Assembly: GCA_900542425.1 (NCBI GenBank)
Contig: UQNQ01000002.1
Coordinates: 114,485 to 178,484, forward strand
Length of the DNA: 64,000 nucleotides
Reading direction: 5' to 3'
Source of the DNA: an uncultured Eubacteriales bacterium
Lineage (GTDB): Bacteria > Bacillota > Clostridia > Oscillospirales > CAG-272
Shown here: positions 18,254 through 26,010 of the stretch, piece after piece
Numbering within the stretch: position 1 is the first letter of the stretch
Layout: each line of letters starts with the position of its first letter
The notes under the pieces: generated by a model
Told to the model about the DNA's origin: nothing
Seen by the model: the letters and a program-made list of their open reading frames with translations, nothing else
Databases searched by the model: none
Position numbers and translations under genes: made by a program

Positions 18254-19864
18254 TTATATGACTTTGCTGTATTTCGGAGCACCTGCGCCGCGTTTCGGAA
18301 TCACCAGCACACTCGGAACGGCATCAGCCGGAATGCCGTTTGCCGCCATGATTTCCGGAATGGTGGTTCGATATTTTTTAGCAATATCCCAAAGCGTATC
18401 ATCTGCAGTCGGATAATACAGCGTCAGCGACGCAGCGTTTCCGTGTTCTACCGGCTCATCTTTGTAAATATTGCTTTGACGAATCATCTCTTGCGAATGT
18501 TTTTCAAAAATCACATACGGAATAAAAATCTCCAAATCGCTGTAAATGTTGCTCTCATCCAACCTGCTTGAAGCGGACATCACAAATGCACTTGCCAAAA
18601 AGTCAAAAGAATCCGGCGTACGTCCCGCATCTGTCTGTGCTCGGAAAGGAATGGTATAATTGCGGCTCATATAAACACCCGCGCCGTTCGTAAGAATCAC
18701 CGAAACGTCTGCATTCCCCGTAAAAATCAATTTTCCTGACTGTTTTTCAACATTTTCTACCGAGGCTGTCGCTGTTGTTGCGACGATTTCATCAAAATCC
18801 GTATCCTCTCGGGGTGTACTGCCGTCCGCGGTAAAATTAAAGGCCTTTGCATAAAGTACCGTTTCATATTCCAGCGTTTCGGTTTCCTCCGTGCTTTGAT
18901 AGTCGGTTGAATACATGTCTGTGGTAATCTCGTTTTCCTCATTGCAGAAAATTCTGGCAAATACACTATAGTCAAAATCAAGTTCGACGGTACGGCTTTC
19001 TCCGAAATTATTTTCCTGCGGACGGAATTCGAGATTGTCGGTACGGACAGAAGCAATGGGTACGCAGTTTTCTGTCACGCCTTGTGCATCGATTTCTCCG
19101 GAAATCGGAATCTTTCTGGAAAACGCTACATACTTCGGAGGATTTTCCGGCTCTATGTCGTCAGGGAATTCCGTTTTTGCAAGGTATAGAATGTTGGCAA
19201 CGATATCGCCTTTATAAGACACCTTGTTCTCGCCTGAACGTATATCGCTGATATACGGATCCAATTCCACCGCGATAATATCCTCAATTGCGGGCATGGA
19301 AGCATCGATTTCAAGATCCTCGCTGACGGGAGTCGCAAGCTCTTCCGCGTCAAGTTCATAAATGCTTTCAATGGCACGGCTGCGATACTGCAGCATTGCT
19401 TCTTCATCTGGAGTAAGTTTCCCCGATACGGCAGGCACTGTGGAAGCACGGCACATAACGGAAGCTTTGGCATCGATTTTAGCCTTTGCCGTCAGTTTGC
19501 GGGGATTCTGAAGTCTGCAGGAGACATTGGAAATTCCCGGATCAAATAAAATATCACAGTCGCCGGAAGCCCCGGAAATGCCCATATTCCCGGAGAAATC
19601 CGTGTCAAAATCCGCACTTCTGATTTTTCCGTCGCTGGTAGCATAGATAATAGCAAATTTGACTTTCCCGTCATATTCCAACGTATCCCCGGATAGATAT
19701 TTGCTGCTTTCACCGATTTTTGCACTGACCTTCAGAAGCCTGTTGATATCCGGAAGATAGTCCGGCAGGTTATATTCGGTTGAGACTTCCTTTGTGGAGG
19801 TGCCTTCATAGGTTTTTGTCAGGACGCTGTGTCCCGTATCATTTTCGCTGTTTTGCATAAACAT
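18254..19864 (-). CDS. SPOCS-domain (DUF3794) protein with C-terminal LysM domain, spore coat/cortex related
   Basis: DUF3794 (SPOCS) repeats fill most of the protein: EVSTEYNLPDYLPDINRLLKVSAKIG at the start, and a second unit around SGEIDAQGVTENCVPIASVRT. A LysM domain follows near the C-terminus (DDTLWDIAKKYRTTIPEIMAANGI ... VLVIP). SPOCS and LysM modules occur together in spore coat and cortex assembly proteins of the SafA/SpoVID/YaaH type, and LysM binds peptidoglycan. The frame is open to a TTG at 19942. I use the ATG at 19864 because AGGA (19871-19874) lies 6 bases before it. The extra 26 N-terminal codons (AFVCGEDRRLRYFAEKAG) look like the start of a dipicolinate synthase A chain. sigK lies just upstream on the same strand. 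Confidence 0.82.
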   Translation of the reverse strand: MFMQNSENDTGHSVLTKTYEGTSTKEVSTEYNLPDYLPDINRLLKVSAKIGESSKYLSGDTLEYDGKVKFAIIYATSDGKIRSADFDTDFSGNMGISGASGDCDILFDPGISNVSCRLQNPRKLTAKAKIDAKASVMCRASTVPAVSGKLTPDEEAMLQYRSRAIESIYELDAEELATPVSEDLEIDASMPAIEDIIAVELDPYISDIRSGENKVSYKGDIVANILYLAKTEFPDDIEPENPPKYVAFSRKIPISGEIDAQGVTENCVPIASVRTDNLEFRPQENNFGESRTVELDFDYSVFARIFCNEENEITTDMYSTDYQSTEETETLEYETVLYAKAFNFTADGSTPREDTDFDEIVATTATASVENVEKQSGKLIFTGNADVSVILTNGAGVYMSRNYTIPFRAQTDAGRTPDSFDFLASAFVMSASSRLDESNIYSDLEIFIPYVIFEKHSQEMIRQSNIYKDEPVEHGNAASLTLYYPTADDTLWDIAKKYRTTIPEIMAANGIPADAVPSVLVIPKRGAGAPKYSKVI

Positions 19865-20055
19865 ATCCATTCCTGCTTTCTCGGCGAAATATCGTAGCCG
19901 CCGGTCCTCGCCGCAGACAAAGGCGGATTTTATTTGATTCAAATTTATTCACAAAACTCCGGTTTTATGACTGGGATACGGAATTTTACGTTTAGGAATC
20001 CAAAAAACGGCGGAAAAAATGGGAAAATCCAATCACAGATCGCCGAAGCTCGTTC

Positions 20056-20748
20056 TCAAAATGGAGAATGCGACAAATATTTACTGATTTTTTCAAGAGC
20101 AGCCTTTTCGATTCGAGACACATAGGAGCGCGAAATACCGAGCTTTGCCGCCGTTTCCCGTTGCGTAATGGCGGGAGCGCCGCCGAGTCCATAGCGCATG
20201 ATGATAATCTGACGTTCCCGCGGTTCCAAAATATTGTTGACAATTTCAAGCGCCCGACGGCTTTTAAATTTCAGATCAAGATCCTCGGCAATGGTATCAT
20301 CTACGCTGATGATATCAATGTATGTCAACGGATTTCCATCTTTATCGGTATCAATGGTTTCATTAATAGATACTTCACAGGCGCTTTTTTTCTGAGAACG
20401 AAAATACATCAGAATTTCATTTTGAAGGCATTTGCTGGCATAGGTAGCAAATCTTGCGCCATTGGTAATATCAAAAGAATCAATTGCCTTAATCAAACCG
20501 ATCGTTCCTACAGAAATCAAATCATCCTGATTTTTGTTGGATGTATAGTATTTTTTCACAATATGCGCTACAAGCCTTAGATTATGTTCGATTAATTTTT
20601 CCCGGGCTTTCATATCTCCTTGCTGCATTTTCCGAAAACATTCCGCCTCCTCTGACGGCGACAACGGCGGCGGAAAACTCTGCGAATACGACACCTTGAG
20701 GAATAAATAAAGAATATTTGACATGAGCCATGATAGAAAATAGGACAT
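20056..20748 (-). CDS. sigK: RNA polymerase sporulation sigma factor SigK, with pro-sequence
   Basis: The 230-aa protein has sigma-70 region 2 (LIEHNLRLVAHIVKKYY through ISVGTIGLIKAIDSF) and region 4 (LEPRERQIIIMRYGLGG through GISRSYVSRIEKAALEKI). SigK directs late mother-cell transcription. A hydrophobic 20-residue N-terminus ends in ...KVS and is followed by Tyr21. This matches the SpoIVFB cleavage position of Bacillus subtilis pro-sigma-K, so proteolytic activation is expected. The gene is continuous; no skin-like element interrupts it. GGAGG lies just before the ATG. It is followed at 113 bp or more by the SPOCS gene on the same strand. Confidence 0.95.
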   Translation of the reverse strand: MSYFLSWLMSNILYLFLKVSYSQSFPPPLSPSEEAECFRKMQQGDMKAREKLIEHNLRLVAHIVKKYYTSNKNQDDLISVGTIGLIKAIDSFDITNGARFATYASKCLQNEILMYFRSQKKSACEVSINETIDTDKDGNPLTYIDIISVDDTIAEDLDLKFKSRRALEIVNNILEPRERQIIIMRYGLGGAPAITQRETAAKLGISRSYVSRIEKAALEKISKYLSHSPF

Positions 20749-20864
20749 GATGACCTCCGAGAACCGTCAATGATAACCTGTGGAAAAAGCTCCAGGCGGG
20801 TTTCGTCTGACGGGTTTCTTCTATCATATATATTCAGCAAAAACGAAACCTTGCGTATTTTCTA

Positions 20865-20893
20865 TTGCATATACGAATATTTTTGTGTATAAT
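20865..20893 (+). promoter_or_regulatory. Sigma-A promoter of the DUF2500 gene
   Basis: TTGCAT (20865-20870), 17-bp spacer, TATAAT (20888-20893). It lies 31 bases before the GTG start. Confidence 0.8.
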
Positions 20894-20923
20894 AAAATCG
20901 TATCGGAAAAGGAGGTGGCTTTC

Positions 20924-21295
20924 GTGATTACGGAATTTATGGGTGCAGTAATCCCCGTTTTTGTTTTATTCATGTTTGTGTTTGTATTCGGGGTAATTTT
21001 GTTTACCATCATCAAATCGCTTTCTCAAAGCCGCAAAAATGCTGCAAGTCCCCGAATCTCAGCACCGGCGACACTCGTATCCAAGCGATATTCTGTCCGT
21101 GTTCATAACTCCGGCTCGAACGACACAGGACTGAATCACGCTTATAATCACTATTACATGACGTTTGAATTTGAAAGCGGTGACCGAATGGAATTTTCTG
21201 TGCCGTCTGATATCTATGGGCTTTCCGCAGAAGGTGACAAGGGAAAGCTTTTGTTTCAGGGAACAAGCTTTATCCGTTTTGAACGTGAATCATAG
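20924..21295 (+). CDS. DUF2500-family membrane protein
   Basis: The 123-aa product has one N-terminal transmembrane helix (about residues 7-29) and a small cytoplasmic or extracytoplasmic beta domain. The family signature is near the end: YYMTFEFESGDRMEFSVP followed by YGLSAEGDKGKLLFQGTSFIRFE. The function of DUF2500 is not known. The GTG at 20924 is used because AAAAGGAGGT (20907-20916) lies 7 bases before it. Longer in-frame starts would lie upstream of the promoter. The ppx/gppA gene follows after 38 bp and may be co-transcribed. Confidence 0.88.
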   Translation: MITEFMGAVIPVFVLFMFVFVFGVILFTIIKSLSQSRKNAASPRISAPATLVSKRYSVRVHNSGSNDTGLNHAYNHYYMTFEFESGDRMEFSVPSDIYGLSAEGDKGKLLFQGTSFIRFERES

Positions 21296-21333
21296 ACGCA
21301 TTCCCTTGACTAGTTGGCTCCGGAGGACAAACC

Positions 21334-22299
21334 ATGAATGATTTTAACGAACGGATATTCAAATATGCCATTGTGGATATCGGTGCAAACAGTGTTCGGA
21401 TGAATCTATATGATATTGATACAAAAACAGGCGCTTTTTCTGTTTTTTCATCCGCACGTAGCATGCTCGGACTTGCCGCATATGTAAAAGACGGTGAGCT
21501 GACGCCGGATGGCTCGGGAAAATTATTCGCTGTATTACGTGAATTTTTAGCCAGAGCAAACAGCATTCCGTGTGATGGTTTTTTCGCGTTTGCGACCGCG
21601 TCTTTGCGCGGACTTTCCAACAGCGAAGCGATTCTCCGCACCGTTAAGGAAAAACTCGGCATCGGAATTGAAATCATCAGCGGAGAAACGGAAACATTGT
21701 ATGATTTTACGGCGATTCGGCATCGGTTTCCGGATGGAGTGCGGGGAACTTTACTGGATATGGGAGGCGGAAGTACGGAGATCGCGGTTTTTGAAGGAGA
21801 TAGAATTCTCGCGTCGGAATCCCTCTCTATCGGATGTGTACGACTGATGAAATATTTTACCGATGTGACAAAACGAGATCCTTTCCCGAGTCCAGAAGAA
21901 TTAGAGGAAATTCGTAAATATGTGCGGGAAACCATTTCCGCTTGTCCGAAATTTCGGAAGGTTGGCGGCGAAGCATATTTTATCGGAGGTACGGCACGGG
22001 CAGCGGCAAGACTTTATGCCGCTGACATCGCCGCTGTAACAGACGGATTTACCATTCCTATAGAGGAACTGCAAAAAACAGCGGACGCCGCAATATGCGA
22101 CGCCCGCAAAGGAGGAAAGTGGCTTCGGAGTGTTGTGCCGGATCGGGTAACAACCATTCTTCCCGGCCTTTATGCTTATCTTGAAATTGCTTCCTATATG
22201 GATTTGTCCGGATTTACACTGAGTACAGCCGGTGTCAGGGAGGGATATTTAATCCGTTTTATTCAGAAAATGCTTCCCCGAAAATTTCAAGAAATTTAA
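21334..22299 (+). CDS. Exopolyphosphatase / Ppx-GppA family phosphatase
   Basis: The 321-aa protein has the ASKHA-fold phosphate loops IVDIGANSVRMNLYD (residues 13-27) and LLDMGGGSTEIAVFEGD. The catalytic-region SGETETLYDF and the adenosine-loop-like AYFIGGTARAAARL are also present. Ppx/GppA enzymes hydrolyse polyphosphate or pppGpp. At this short, Ppx-domain-only length the preferred substrate cannot be told. GGAGG precedes the ATG. The last 41 bases overlap the 3' end of spoIIR, encoded on the other strand. The first hairpin with a U tail on this strand is at 22932, so the transcript may run antisense through all of spoIIR. Confidence 0.9.
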   Translation: MNDFNERIFKYAIVDIGANSVRMNLYDIDTKTGAFSVFSSARSMLGLAAYVKDGELTPDGSGKLFAVLREFLARANSIPCDGFFAFATASLRGLSNSEAILRTVKEKLGIGIEIISGETETLYDFTAIRHRFPDGVRGTLLDMGGGSTEIAVFEGDRILASESLSIGCVRLMKYFTDVTKRDPFPSPEELEEIRKYVRETISACPKFRKVGGEAYFIGGTARAAARLYAADIAAVTDGFTIPIEELQKTADAAICDARKGGKWLRSVVPDRVTTILPGLYAYLEIASYMDLSGFTLSTAGVREGYLIRFIQKMLPRKFQEI

Positions 22300-22855
22300 A
22301 TTTGATTTTATATTTCGGGCTTTCGCCGTTCGTGAGAATTTCAATCTGTTCCGGCGAAAAGCCCGTTTTGATTAAAGATTCTTCGGTCTTTGCCACATTG
22401 GTACAAAGTGCCGGATACAGAACGCACCACCAGTTTTTTCCTTCAGCAGAACCGAGTTTAATCCGCAAAGATTCATAGACACCGGCGGGCAGACTCATGG
22501 TTTCGTAATTGCGTGTCGGATACTTTTCTTCCGACAAAATAACGGTTGCCGTATAGGTCTCTCCGAGAGATGCAAGCGTATCGTTGCATACTTCTCGGAT
22601 TCTATCAAGATTCTCCGAAATGACAGAAACAGCATCTTCCGGGTTTTCCGCATCTGAAAGAAGAGTTTCCATTTCCGCAAGTACGGCATCTCGCACGGTA
22701 AGTTTCACACTTTGGTCATGTTCGCTGTCCGAATTGGCGAGCACATGCAATCGAACGGTATTTTCATAGATGATACGATCGGATTCTGTCGGAATAAAGC
22801 CGCAAAACAGGCAGCAGGCAAGGACAAGACAGGTAAAGGTTACGAGATATTTCAT
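22259..22855 (-). CDS. spoIIR: Stage II sporulation protein R
   Basis: SpoIIR is made in the forespore, exported, and triggers SpoIIGA to process pro-sigma-E in the mother cell. The 198-aa protein has a signal peptide or anchor (MKYLVTFTCLVLACCLFCGFIP) and the family block VRLHVLANSDSEHDQSVKLTVRDAVL. The conserved NWWCVLYPALC is near residue 140. GGAGG lies 10 bases before the ATG. Its 3' end overlaps the end of the convergent ppx/gppA gene by 41 bp, and no intrinsic terminator is visible for it. A GCATA element upstream might be part of a sigma-F promoter, but the -10 match is poor. Confidence 0.93.
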   Translation of the reverse strand: MKYLVTFTCLVLACCLFCGFIPTESDRIIYENTVRLHVLANSDSEHDQSVKLTVRDAVLAEMETLLSDAENPEDAVSVISENLDRIREVCNDTLASLGETYTATVILSEEKYPTRNYETMSLPAGVYESLRIKLGSAEGKNWWCVLYPALCTNVAKTEESLIKTGFSPEQIEILTNGESPKYKIKFKFLEIFGEAFSE

Positions 22856-22931
22856 AAATTTTGAACCTCCGGATTCAAAGAAGCACCAAGTCGGAAGCTT
22901 CTATGTAAATTTTTTGTTTATGCTTGTAGTA

Positions 22932-22974
22932 TTCCACCGTTTTCCTGATTTATTCAGGATGGTGGAAATTTTTT
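22932..22974 (+). terminator. Plus-strand terminator downstream of spoIIR, probably for ppx/gppA
   Basis: The stem pairs 22932-22938 with 22961-22967 and 22943-22948 with 22954-22959. A run of T follows (to 22974). The T tail exists only for plus-strand transcripts, and the nearest such gene upstream is ppx/gppA, whose stop is about 630 bases away. Confidence 0.65.
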
Positions 22975-23090
22975 CCTGTTTTTTAATTTTGAATTTGTCT
23001 TTCACGATACCGGCGATATGTCATAGAAAGCATTGATATAACGAATTCGAAAAACGGATAAATTTCTGTTCCGCTGCAAAGAAATAAGAG

Positions 23091-23139
23091 AAAAAAGCAA
23101 CTCCGGCGTCCAAGAAAGGACACCGGAGAATGCTTTTTT
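23091..23139. terminator. Terminator of the SASP gene, bidirectional in form
   Basis: The 11-base arms 23101-23111 and 23118-23128 have one position that is a G.U pair on the minus strand and a mismatch on the plus strand. A runs and T runs flank it (23091-23099 and 23131-23139). It lies about 50 bases past the SASP stop. Confidence 0.85.
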
Positions 23140-23191
23140 GAACAATCAAAATCTTTATAATACTATTGTAAAAACAGCTTATAAAATCCGA

Positions 23192-23392
23192 TTATTTTGT
23201 TTTGATGGAGTTCTCATAGGATTCGATCATCTTTTTAACCATCTGACCGCCTACAGAACCAGCCTGCTTAGAGGTAAGGTCACCGTTGTAACCCTGTTTC
23301 AGGTTAACACCGACTTCGCTCGCAGCCTCCATTTTAAATCTGTCGAGAGCTTCTTTTGCTTCAGGAACAAGCTTTTTGTTGCTACTTGCCAT
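23192..23392 (-). CDS. Small acid-soluble spore protein, alpha/beta type
   Basis: The 66-aa protein matches alpha/beta SASP along its length: NKKLVPEAKEALDRFKMEAASEVGV, then LKQGYNGDLTSKQAGSVGGQMVKKMIE. These proteins coat and protect forespore DNA and are degraded by the GPR protease at germination. The cleavage site is expected in the EAASEVGVN stretch. GAGGAG lies 8 bases before the ATG. Expression should be forespore-specific through sigma-G, but I could not find a clear sigma-G promoter by eye. A strong terminator follows. Confidence 0.95.
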   Translation of the reverse strand: MASSNKKLVPEAKEALDRFKMEAASEVGVNLKQGYNGDLTSKQAGSVGGQMVKKMIESYENSIKTK

Positions 23393-24036
23393 TTTAAATT
23401 CTCCTCAAATTTATTCAATCAAATTGAATTGTAAGAACAGCGTGTATTTGCGTATCCGCTATCTTGGAGCATCTGCAAAACAGATTCTGCAAAAAAGCAT
23501 ACCGCCCACACATCTGTTGTTATAACACGCGAAGAATATTTTCTCCGCAGAGCGCGTGCGTTTGGTTTGCCGCCGCGTTCTGATATTATTATAAACTTTC
23601 ATCCCCGTTTTATAAGTGGCAATTTTTTCAGTTTTTTTAACCTTATACTGGATTTTGGATTTAACTAAAACGTAGTGCAAAAATAAGCGCATTGCTGTCC
23701 GCAACAACATAACACCTTGATTTGAATAAAATCTCAGAACTTTTTTGAACTTCTCCTGCGAAATTTCTTTTGTTTGTTAAAACCCTTGTTCAAGCGACTT
23801 CTCTCCTTTTATGAAAAAGATAATATATACACAGAAAAACTAAAAAAATGATGACACCTATGTCCCGTTAACTTTCTTTAATACAATAAAAATATTTTGA
23901 AAAACTCTTCGAAAAAGGACAAATATATACAGTAAAATCAATGTCTCGAACTCGTCTATACGACACAACCCATTTCACCATAACTTATCTTTGCTTATCA
24001 TTCCCGAAAATAGGGCAAAACATTTTGAAAAAAGAT
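23393..24036. other. AT-rich intergenic region between the SASP gene and rpmB
   Basis: About 640 bases, strongly AT-rich from 23711 on. One 83-codon minus-strand frame (23459-23710) has no Shine-Dalgarno support and no family likeness. I see no RNA gene or repeat. Confidence 0.55.
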
Positions 24037-24073
24037 AGGAGCCTAAAGTTTCTCGCTTTAGGCTCCTGTTTTT
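24037..24073. terminator. Bidirectional intrinsic terminator
   Basis: Perfect 12-bp arms 24037-24048 and 24056-24067 with a 7-base loop. T6 follows on the plus strand and a T-rich tail on the minus strand. It is the second of two terminators downstream of rpmB. Confidence 0.85.
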
Positions 24074-24076
24074 TCA

Positions 24077-24113
24077 GTAAAAATGCAAAAGTCCTTTCTC
24101 AAAGAGAAAGGAC
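24077..24113 (-). terminator. Intrinsic terminator of rpmB
   Basis: Perfect 10-bp arms 24091-24100 and 24104-24113 with a 3-base loop. On the minus strand a T-rich tail follows. It lies 28 bases after the rpmB stop. Confidence 0.85.
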
Positions 24114-24140
24114 TTAACATCACCGGTCACAGAATGAAAA

Positions 24141-24326
24141 TCAGGCTCTTTCAACCTTGCCTGCGCGCAGACAACGTGAACAAACCGCAACGGTTTTATG
24201 GGTTCCGTTTACGACGGCACTGACCTTTCTGATATTGGGCTTCCAGGTTCTGCTTGTTTTGCGGTTGGAATGGGAAACATTATTGCCGAACGTAACACCC
24301 TTTCCGCAGTACATACATTTTGCCAT
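24141..24326 (-). CDS. rpmB: 50S ribosomal protein L28
   Basis: The 61-aa protein has the L28 sequence: KCMYCGKGVTFGNNVSHSNR, then RTWKPNIRKV, and CSRCLRAGKV at the end. It keeps both CxxC pairs, so this is the zinc-binding form. The ATG at 24326 is used because GGAGG (24335-24339) lies 8 bases upstream; the longer frame would start inside that site. A sigma-A promoter is at 24412-24440 and two terminators follow, so the gene is monocistronic. Confidence 0.97.
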   Translation of the reverse strand: MAKCMYCGKGVTFGNNVSHSNRKTSRTWKPNIRKVSAVVNGTHKTVAVCSRCLRAGKVERA

Positions 24327-24411
24327 ATCCTGCACCTCCCTCGAATATTTGGACTATCTCAAACAAACAAAATGACCTCTGTTTATGAGTTGCTATAATA
24401 CAGTAAGTTTT

Positions 24412-24440
24412 ATTATATCATAGCTTTTCAAAAAAATCAA
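24412..24440 (-). promoter_or_regulatory. Sigma-A promoter of rpmB
   Basis: On the minus strand TTGATT (24435-24440), 17-bp spacer ending in TGA, TATAAT (24412-24417). The TG makes it an extended -10 promoter. It begins 30 bp past the trmB stop. Confidence 0.85.
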
Positions 24441-24469
24441 GCCTTTTTTCTTTCTTTGATAAAGAATTA

Positions 24470-25144
24470 TCAAAAACCTACCGGAACTTGTGAATTTTCT
24501 GGGAAATAAGCTTCCAAGCGGTGAATAGGAACACCCTTTGCCGTAAAACTGGCTTCATATTCTGTCATAATATTGCCTGATGCCCATTCACTTCCATGCA
24601 AATCATGGGTAATATTACGCAGCGAAAATCCCGCCGCTTCAAATTCCGGAATAGAAAACTCAAAAAGCTCGGCATTATCCGTTTTAAATTCTACAGCACC
24701 GCCCGGCTCCATCAGTGAAGCAATCCGAAGCAAAGATTCACGGTAGGTAAGCCGGCGTTTCATATGACGGGCCTTAGGCCATGGATCACAGAAATTGAGA
24801 TAAATACGCCGAGCAAAATGAATCGGAAGCAGGCGCGGCAAATACTCTGCATCACAGCATAAAAATCTGATATTTTGAAGGTTTGCCTTTTTTGCTTTTT
24901 CAGCGGCAAGCAAAATAACGTCTCCTACTCGTTCAACAGCAAGAAAGCCAACATCCGGATGCTTTTCTGCAAGTGTTGTGATAAACGCGCCTTTACCGCA
25001 GCCGATTTCAAGTCTGAATTCCGTTTTACCGGGAAATAAGCTTTCAAGAGGAATCGGCGCTGGTGTCTCCTTATCAAAAGGAAGCAGAAGTTCTCCCAAA
25101 GCCGCTCTTCTGATATCGCCGTTTTTTCGTTTTCGTACCCGCAT
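24470..25144 (-). CDS. trmB: tRNA (guanine-N7-)-methyltransferase
   Basis: TrmB methylates G46 of tRNAs using SAM. The SAM site is EIGCGKGAFI (about residue 45), followed by FLAVER. The catalytic and tRNA-binding stretch is NFCDPWPKARHMKRRLT, and the C-terminal block is FKTDNAELFEFS through TEYEASFTAKG. The start at 25144 (MRVRKRKNG) gives 224 aa, close to family size, and has AGGTG upstream. A longer frame adds 18 residues with no ribosome site. The promoter at 25237-25265 is about 95 bases away. No terminator separates it from the rpmB promoter. Confidence 0.95.
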   Translation of the reverse strand: MRVRKRKNGDIRRAALGELLLPFDKETPAPIPLESLFPGKTEFRLEIGCGKGAFITTLAEKHPDVGFLAVERVGDVILLAAEKAKKANLQNIRFLCCDAEYLPRLLPIHFARRIYLNFCDPWPKARHMKRRLTYRESLLRIASLMEPGGAVEFKTDNAELFEFSIPEFEAAGFSLRNITHDLHGSEWASGNIMTEYEASFTAKGVPIHRLEAYFPENSQVPVGF

Positions 25145-25236
25145 GGATATCACCTGACTGAAAACCGGGAATTTTTTGTTTTTCCAAAAAAGAGGCACGG
25201 AGCTTTTAAGCTTATCCGCCCGGATTTACCGGATTG

Positions 25237-25265
25237 ATTATATCATAAAAACAGAAAGAAATCAA
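25237..25265 (-). promoter_or_regulatory. Sigma-A promoter of trmB
   Basis: On the minus strand TTGATT (25260-25265), 17-bp spacer ending in TGA, TATAAT (25237-25242). It has the same form as the rpmB promoter. Confidence 0.83.
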
Positions 25266-25703
25266 CGATTCCTTCCAACATTCCCTTCGCAGACATCGTA
25301 AAGTACAGCCTAAATGTATCAAAAAACGATAAAGCTTCCAATCAGAAAGGTATGTTGTAACAAGGAGGACTTGAAAAACGGAATTTTTCTTTAAAACAGA
25401 TTAAACAGCCAAAAATAAGATTTTTATAAGTATCTTTGTATCAAAAATCCTTTATTGACAAAAATATTTTTACCTGTCAAAAAACGCAACCGCAATATTT
25501 TTCTCATTCTTTATTTCTATAAACACATCATTTCTGTCAAAACTTTTTTATGTGTCTCTCTTTTATGATTTGATGAATAAAAACAAAGGATAGGGACAAA
25601 ATATGGAATGTCGAAAGATAAAAACATTGACAGAAATCATGATAAAAATAAACAAACGTACCGTTTTGACGGACGTTTTCAAACATGATCGGAGGTTATT
25701 ATT
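25266..25703. other. AT-rich intergenic region before the DUF378 gene
   Basis: About 440 bases without a supported gene. A TTGACA at 25627-25632 could be a -35 box for the downstream gene, but no good -10 follows at 16-18 bp. A 108-codon plus-strand frame from 25603 is only a frame-shifted overlap of the DUF378 gene. Confidence 0.5.
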
Positions 25704-25922
25704 ATGCTCGACAGAATTGCGCTTATACTCACAATCATCGGCGCGCTCAACTGGGGAAGCATCGGTCTTTTCCGTTTTGATATCGTCGCTTGGATTTTCG
25801 GCGGACAGGATGCTCTTGTCAGCCGGATCGTATACACGGTTGTGGCTCTTGCAGGAATCTGGTGCATTTCTCTTCTTTTCCGTGAACGGGATACAGAAGA
25901 AATTACCGGCGACGTCAGATAA
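25704..25922 (+). CDS. DUF378-family small membrane protein
   Basis: The 72-aa protein begins MLDRIALILTIIGALNWGSIGLF, the signature of DUF378 (YuzA-like). It has two transmembrane helices, the second being IVYTVVALAGIWCISLLF, and a charged acidic tail. Its function is unknown. GGAGG lies a few bases before the ATG. A terminator at 25941-25987 follows and is shared with the convergent gene. Confidence 0.88.
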   Translation: MLDRIALILTIIGALNWGSIGLFRFDIVAWIFGGQDALVSRIVYTVVALAGIWCISLLFRERDTEEITGDVR

Positions 25923-25940
25923 CATGTGACAAAAAAGAAA

Positions 25941-25987
25941 AATTTCCGGCAATACCGTACCTCAGTACGGCAGCTGCCGGAATTTTT
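25941..25987. terminator. Bidirectional terminator between convergent genes
   Basis: The outer stem 25944-25951 with 25975-25982 and the inner stem 25955-25960 with 25965-25970 are flanked by an A run and a T run. It can serve the DUF378 gene and the gene ending at 26011. Confidence 0.82.
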
Positions 25988-26010
25988 CATTTCAAGCATA
26001 AAAGGAAACG

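Larger units (their letters stand above)
22856..23191. other. Intergenic region between spoIIR and the SASP gene
   Basis: About 336 bases without a gene. It holds a plus-strand terminator-like hairpin (22932-22974) and the SASP terminator (23091-23139). Nothing else is supported. Confidence 0.6.

Noticed and set aside
22870..22925. GCATA element upstream of spoIIR as a sigma-F promoter
   Set aside because: The -10 sequence at 15-bp spacing does not match.
23393..23460. Possible sigma-G promoter of the SASP gene
   Set aside because: Short matches to the -35 consensus exist, but none has a good -10 partner at the right distance.
23459..23710. 83-codon minus-strand frame upstream of the SASP gene
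   Set aside because: No Shine-Dalgarno, no recognisable domain, and in an AT-rich spacer.
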